In this document: positions 60,973 to 64,000 of the stretch, in pieces
Numbering within the stretch: position 1 is the stretch's first letter
Layout of the letters: each line of letters starts with the position of its first letter
Origin: an uncultured Lachnospiraceae bacterium
Lineage (GTDB): Bacteria > Bacillota > Clostridia > Lachnospirales > Lachnospiraceae
Assembly (NCBI GenBank): GCA_910577765.1
Contig: CAJTOV010000002.1
Span: 25,249-89,248 of the forward strand
DNA: 64,000 bases
Reading direction: 5' to 3'
Translations under genes and position numbers: made by a program
The notes under the pieces: generated by a model
What the model saw: the letters and a program-made list of their open reading frames with translations, nothing else
Told to the model about the DNA's origin: nothing
Databases searched by the model: none

Positions 60973-63507
60973 GTGGAACGGAGTTGGCGGAAGAACCATG
61001 GCAGGGAATCATGGAATGGGGACGGATGCGGTCCGGCCCCATTCCGGGCAGAATACTTTTTCGGGGTTTTACGGAGGTTCTGGCCATGTTATGTTCTGGC
61101 GCTCATCAGCATCGCTGTCATCAAATACCGCTACAGCAGTGTGGACGTAGAGCTTCTGGGATGGATTCTGGAGCCTACCGCCTGGTGGGCCGGAATCCTC
61201 ACCGGGGAGCCCTTTCCCTGGCAGGCCGGAATCGGCTATGTCAGTGTTCCCTGCCAGTTTGTCATTGCCAATACCTGCTCCGGTATCCAGTTTCTGATGA
61301 TTGTCATTGCCGCCCTGGTATTCGGCTTTGCCCACCGTATGGGAACCTTTTGGAAAGCCATGGCCTGGACAGCAGGCAGCATGGTGTTTTCCTATGGATT
61401 TACCGTATTCGTCAACGGCGTGCGCATTGCCTGCGCTATTTTCCTTCCCAGACGTCTTCCGTCTGGTATGCTGGAGAGCTTCCCTGGAGTTCTTTTGACG
61501 CCGGACCGGCTTCATACCCTTATTGGGATTGTGGTCTATTTTACGTCCCTGCTTTTTATCTATGAAATGGCTGGGGCGGTTTTGCAGAGAACCGGGATGG
61601 CAGAAGGGGCTGTAGCAAAGGCAGATGGAGCGGAGCAGAACCAGGAAAGGGGAGCGGCGGTGCAGCGGCCTATGGGTATCTGGGTTCCGGTTTTCTGGTA
61701 CTTTTTTGTGGTGCTGGGGATTCCGTTTCTAAATAGGGCCTATGAGCGGAGGCCGGAAGCATTTACCGAATATGCCATAATGCTTGGGATCGTATGTACG
61801 GGGGTGCTGGCGGTGTACTGGGGGGTAAAGAGAGGACTCTTTCGGAAGACCAGACGGAGGCGATCTATGAACACAGAGCAACGCAAAAACCACAATACAT
61901 TTGAAACAAATATACGCACAGGCCAGACTCTTTCCAATATGGTAAAACATGTCCGTTCCTTTCAGAAAAGAGACGGTTTTGAAAAAATTATTCAGTATCT
62001 TTTTAGCAATGATTACACGCGGGTATGCGCTGTGTATGGGTTGCGCCGTACAGGAAAGACCACGATGCTTTTCCAGGCAATTGGGGAAATGTCTGCCGAG
62101 GATTTTGCCAAAACCGCTTACGTTAAGATGCGGACCTCTGACCAGATGCAGCAGCTCGCCTCTGGCCTGGACAGACTGTATCAGGATGGATTCCAGTATG
62201 TGTTTATTGACGAGGTTACCCTTATGGAAGACTTCATTGATTCAGCGGCCCTGCTTTCAGACATCTATGTGCCCATGGGGATGCGGATTGTGCTATCGGG
62301 CACAGATTCTCTTGGTTTCTGGCTTGCAGAGGGCAACGAATTGTATGACCGGGTACGGATGGTGCATACCACCTTCATTCCTTATAAAGAATACAGCAGA
62401 CTTCTTGGCATAGACAGCATTGATGAATATATTCGGTATGGCGGTACGTTACGGAAGGGGGAGACAGACTTTGATGATGCAGAGCTGAACGACGGGGATG
62501 CTTCTTTCCGGGACGACGAATCAACACGTAAGTATATTGATACTGCCATTTGTAAGAACATCCAGCATTCCCTTGCCCGGTGCGAACAGGGAAATTACTT
62601 CCGTCACCTTTTTGAATTGTATGAAGCGGGGGAACTGACCGGGGCGATCAACCGGATCATTGAAGATATGAACCACCGGTTTGTGCTGTCTGTGCTGACA
62701 AAGGATTTTAAATCCAGTGATCTGGGGATTACTGCAAAGAATCTCCGTAAAGACCGCAATCCGGAAAAACGCACATCCATTCTGTATGAGGTAGACCAGA
62801 AAGCGATCACCAGACGTCTGATGACGATCCTTGATATCCGCAATGGGGAAGACCGGAAAATTGGGATTACTCATGAGCATGCCGTGGAGATCAGGCAGTA
62901 TCTGAAAGCAATGGATCTGATTGTAGACTGTCCGTCAGAAGTCGGAGAACCCGGGCTCAGACCGGAGGAACACATTCTGTTTACACAGCCAGGGATGCGG
63001 TACTGCCAGGCCCAGGCACTTGTACATTCTCTGATGAAGGATGAACTATTTATGACCTTGGAGTCAGACCATCGAATTGTTATATCAGAAAGAATTCTGG
63101 AAGAAGTCCGGGGCAGGATGATGGAGGAGATTATCCTGCTGGAAACAGCAAAAGCACTTGGCAGAAATTTTTCCGTGTTTAAACTCCGTTTTGCCAGAGG
63201 TGAATTTGATATGGTCATTTATGACAAAAAGAAAAATGCCTGCGCAGTCTATGAGATCAAGCACAGCGACCAGTGTATCCGTGACCAGGCAAGACACCTG
63301 ATGGATGATGAAAAGCTCTGTCTAACAACCCCGCGTTTTGGAAAAATGGTGGGAAGATATGTGCTGTATCTTGGCAAAAATCTGGATACAGAAGACGGGA
63401 TTGCTTACCGGAATGCAGAGCAGTTCTTAAAGAATCTGCCAGGGGTTACTCTTGAAAGCGGACTGGAGGAGCCATCGGCCATAGAGGAAAATTCGGTTTC
63501 CGGTTGA
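60973..63507 (+). CDS. Exosortase fused in frame to an AAA ATPase/PD-(D/E)XK protein
   Basis: 844 aa from a GTG with AGGAGG 5 nt upstream. Residues about 25-285 are a multi-helix exosortase: catalytic Cys in ANTCSGIQ, Arg in FVNGVRIAC and His in DRLHTLIG, the C-R-H triad. After a basic stretch (FRKTRRRR) at residue 297 the frame runs straight into MNTEQRKN, which has its own GGAGG 6 nt upstream (ATG 61867). That second part (546 aa) has a P-loop GLRRTGKTTML, Walker B FVFIDEVTLMED-type, and a C-terminal FARGEFDMVIYD...YEIKHSD nuclease pattern. Either it is one fusion, or the exosortase lost its stop and the ATPase is also made from the internal start. Confidence 0.8.
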   Translation: MERSWRKNHGRESWNGDGCGPAPFRAEYFFGVLRRFWPCYVLALISIAVIKYRYSSVDVELLGWILEPTAWWAGILTGEPFPWQAGIGYVSVPCQFVIANTCSGIQFLMIVIAALVFGFAHRMGTFWKAMAWTAGSMVFSYGFTVFVNGVRIACAIFLPRRLPSGMLESFPGVLLTPDRLHTLIGIVVYFTSLLFIYEMAGAVLQRTGMAEGAVAKADGAEQNQERGAAVQRPMGIWVPVFWYFFVVLGIPFLNRAYERRPEAFTEYAIMLGIVCTGVLAVYWGVKRGLFRKTRRRRSMNTEQRKNHNTFETNIRTGQTLSNMVKHVRSFQKRDGFEKIIQYLFSNDYTRVCAVYGLRRTGKTTMLFQAIGEMSAEDFAKTAYVKMRTSDQMQQLASGLDRLYQDGFQYVFIDEVTLMEDFIDSAALLSDIYVPMGMRIVLSGTDSLGFWLAEGNELYDRVRMVHTTFIPYKEYSRLLGIDSIDEYIRYGGTLRKGETDFDDAELNDGDASFRDDESTRKYIDTAICKNIQHSLARCEQGNYFRHLFELYEAGELTGAINRIIEDMNHRFVLSVLTKDFKSSDLGITAKNLRKDRNPEKRTSILYEVDQKAITRRLMTILDIRNGEDRKIGITHEHAVEIRQYLKAMDLIVDCPSEVGEPGLRPEEHILFTQPGMRYCQAQALVHSLMKDELFMTLESDHRIVISERILEEVRGRMMEEIILLETAKALGRNFSVFKLRFARGEFDMVIYDKKKNACAVYEIKHSDQCIRDQARHLMDDEKLCLTTPRFGKMVGRYVLYLGKNLDTEDGIAYRNAEQFLKNLPGVTLESGLEEPSAIEENSVSG
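61856..61869 (+). promoter_or_regulatory. Internal ribosome site for the ATPase half
   Basis: GGAGG followed by CGATCT and ATG (61867-61869) in frame with the exosortase. It indicates that the ATPase was, and probably still is, a separate gene whose upstream neighbour lost its stop codon. Confidence 0.7.
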
Positions 63508-63511
63508 GTGG

Positions 63512-63554
63512 CCCTCAGCGAACAAGAGGCGGGTGTCCCTTTGCTCGCTGAGGG
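63512..63554. repeat. 10-bp inverted repeat after the ATPase gene
   Basis: CCCTCAGCGA (63512-63521) and TCGCTGAGGG (63545-63554) with a 23-nt loop containing GGGTGTCCC. No T-tract; may be the boundary of an inserted segment or a weak terminator. Confidence 0.5.
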
Positions 63555-63569
63555 TATGTAAATGAAAAA

Positions 63570-64000
63570 GGCTTTTAATCCCCCATCTGAGATGGGGAGA
63601 ATAGAATAAGCCGTGGTTTTGCCTAAAGTACTAAAAACTCCTATGCTATAATGATATTGGTTTCGCAGGCCATATCAAAGCATAGGAGGTATCCAAATGG
63701 ATAATAAGAGTATAGCACATACCAGATGGAATTGCACGTATCATATTGTATTTATCCCAAAGTACAGAAGGAAAATTATGTATGGGGAGTTGAAAAAGGA
63801 TATTGTGGAAATCATCAAGAAATTATGCGAAATGAAGCAGGTAGAACTCATAGATGGGAGAGTGTGCAGGGATCACGTCCATATGTATGTAGCAATTGCG
63901 CCCAAACTGAGTGTATCAGAATTCATGTCGTATCTGAAAGGGAAAAGTGCCCTGATGATCTTTGATAGGCATCCGGAATACCGTGCGAAATGGGGAGACC
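63570..64000 (+). mobile_element. IS200-type insertion sequence, left part
   Basis: Begins with a subterminal hairpin CCCCATC/GATGGGG (63581-63597), as found in the left ends that IS200/IS605 TnpA recognises, followed by a further AT-rich leader and the transposase gene. The right end is beyond the window. Confidence 0.75.
63697..64000 (+). CDS. tnpA: IS200-type TnpA (Y1 HUH transposase), partial
   Basis: First 101 codons; ATG with AGGAGG upstream. HTRWNCTYHIVFIPKYRRKIMYG is the family N-terminus, and CRDHVHMYVAI contains the HUH metal-binding pair (HVH). The catalytic Tyr lies further on, outside the window. It works as a dimer on single-stranded DNA. Confidence 0.95.
   Translation, partial: MDNKSIAHTRWNCTYHIVFIPKYRRKIMYGELKKDIVEIIKKLCEMKQVELIDGRVCRDHVHMYVAIAPKLSVSEFMSYLKGKSALMIFDRHPEYRAKWGD

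Noticed and set aside
1..64000. tRNA, rRNA, prophage or integrase genes
   Set aside because: None recognised on either strand; the only clear transposase is the IS200-type TnpA at the right edge.

Overview
The window reads as chromosomal DNA of a GC-rich clostridium, most likely a Lachnospiraceae gut bacterium. The basis is gene content rather than any marker gene: agrBD-type peptide signalling, several YesM/YesN two-component pairs beside sugar transporters, T-box and FMN riboswitch leaders, RbsABC-type transporters, and a recurrent family of AAA ATPase/PD-(D/E)XK proteins. No rRNA or tRNA gene was seen.

Region 1 (1-6450, minus strand) is one probable operon that runs off the left edge: agrD, agrB, a secreted/anchored VWA protein with an FHA-like tail, a 722-aa protein with an N-terminus resembling contractile sheath subunits, two tandem paralogous ~141-aa proteins resembling Hcp/tail-tube subunits, and a J-domain protein. 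I infer a quorum-peptide-linked contractile-injection-like system; this is the leading candidate for an undescribed system. Region 2 (6.6-9.8 kb) is a scar zone with a broken Rpn-type gene, an AAA/nuclease gene, a fossil of a second one and a truncated D,D-carboxypeptidase. Region 3 (9.9-19.6 kb) is housekeeping: polysaccharide deacetylase, amidase, Lrp regulator, a glnA-ANTAR-dapF operon, and ribDEBAH behind an FMN riboswitch.

Region 4 (19.6-37.3 kb) is sugar transport. A YesN/YesM pair is followed by an ABC ATPase homologue that has lost its catalytic motifs. It faces an operon of Zn-dehydrogenase, binding protein, cyclase, a fused ATPase-permease and a second permease. A small divergent regulatory locus separates this from a ROK kinase/RbsABC/D-lyxose isomerase operon. 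Region 5 (37.3-50 kb) holds two AAA/nuclease genes (one frameshifted and carrying an in-frame repeat insertion), an M20 peptidase remnant, and a DUF4432-YesM-YesN-TRAP-SDR cluster that probably takes up and oxidises a sugar acid.

Region 6 (50-56.5 kb) has a HicA/HicB-Panacea toxin-antitoxin module lying between two copies of the promoter and 5' end of a tryptophan T-box leader. The complete leader drives a GldA-like dehydrogenase and a TrpXYZ-type transporter. Region 7 (56.5-64 kb) has a C39-like peptidase, a MITE-like palindrome, cardiolipin synthase, a VIT/VWA protein with an exosortase-type tail next to an exosortase that is fused in frame to an AAA/nuclease ATPase, and the start of an IS200-type element. 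At least four copies of a multi-hairpin intergenic repeat are spread through the window.
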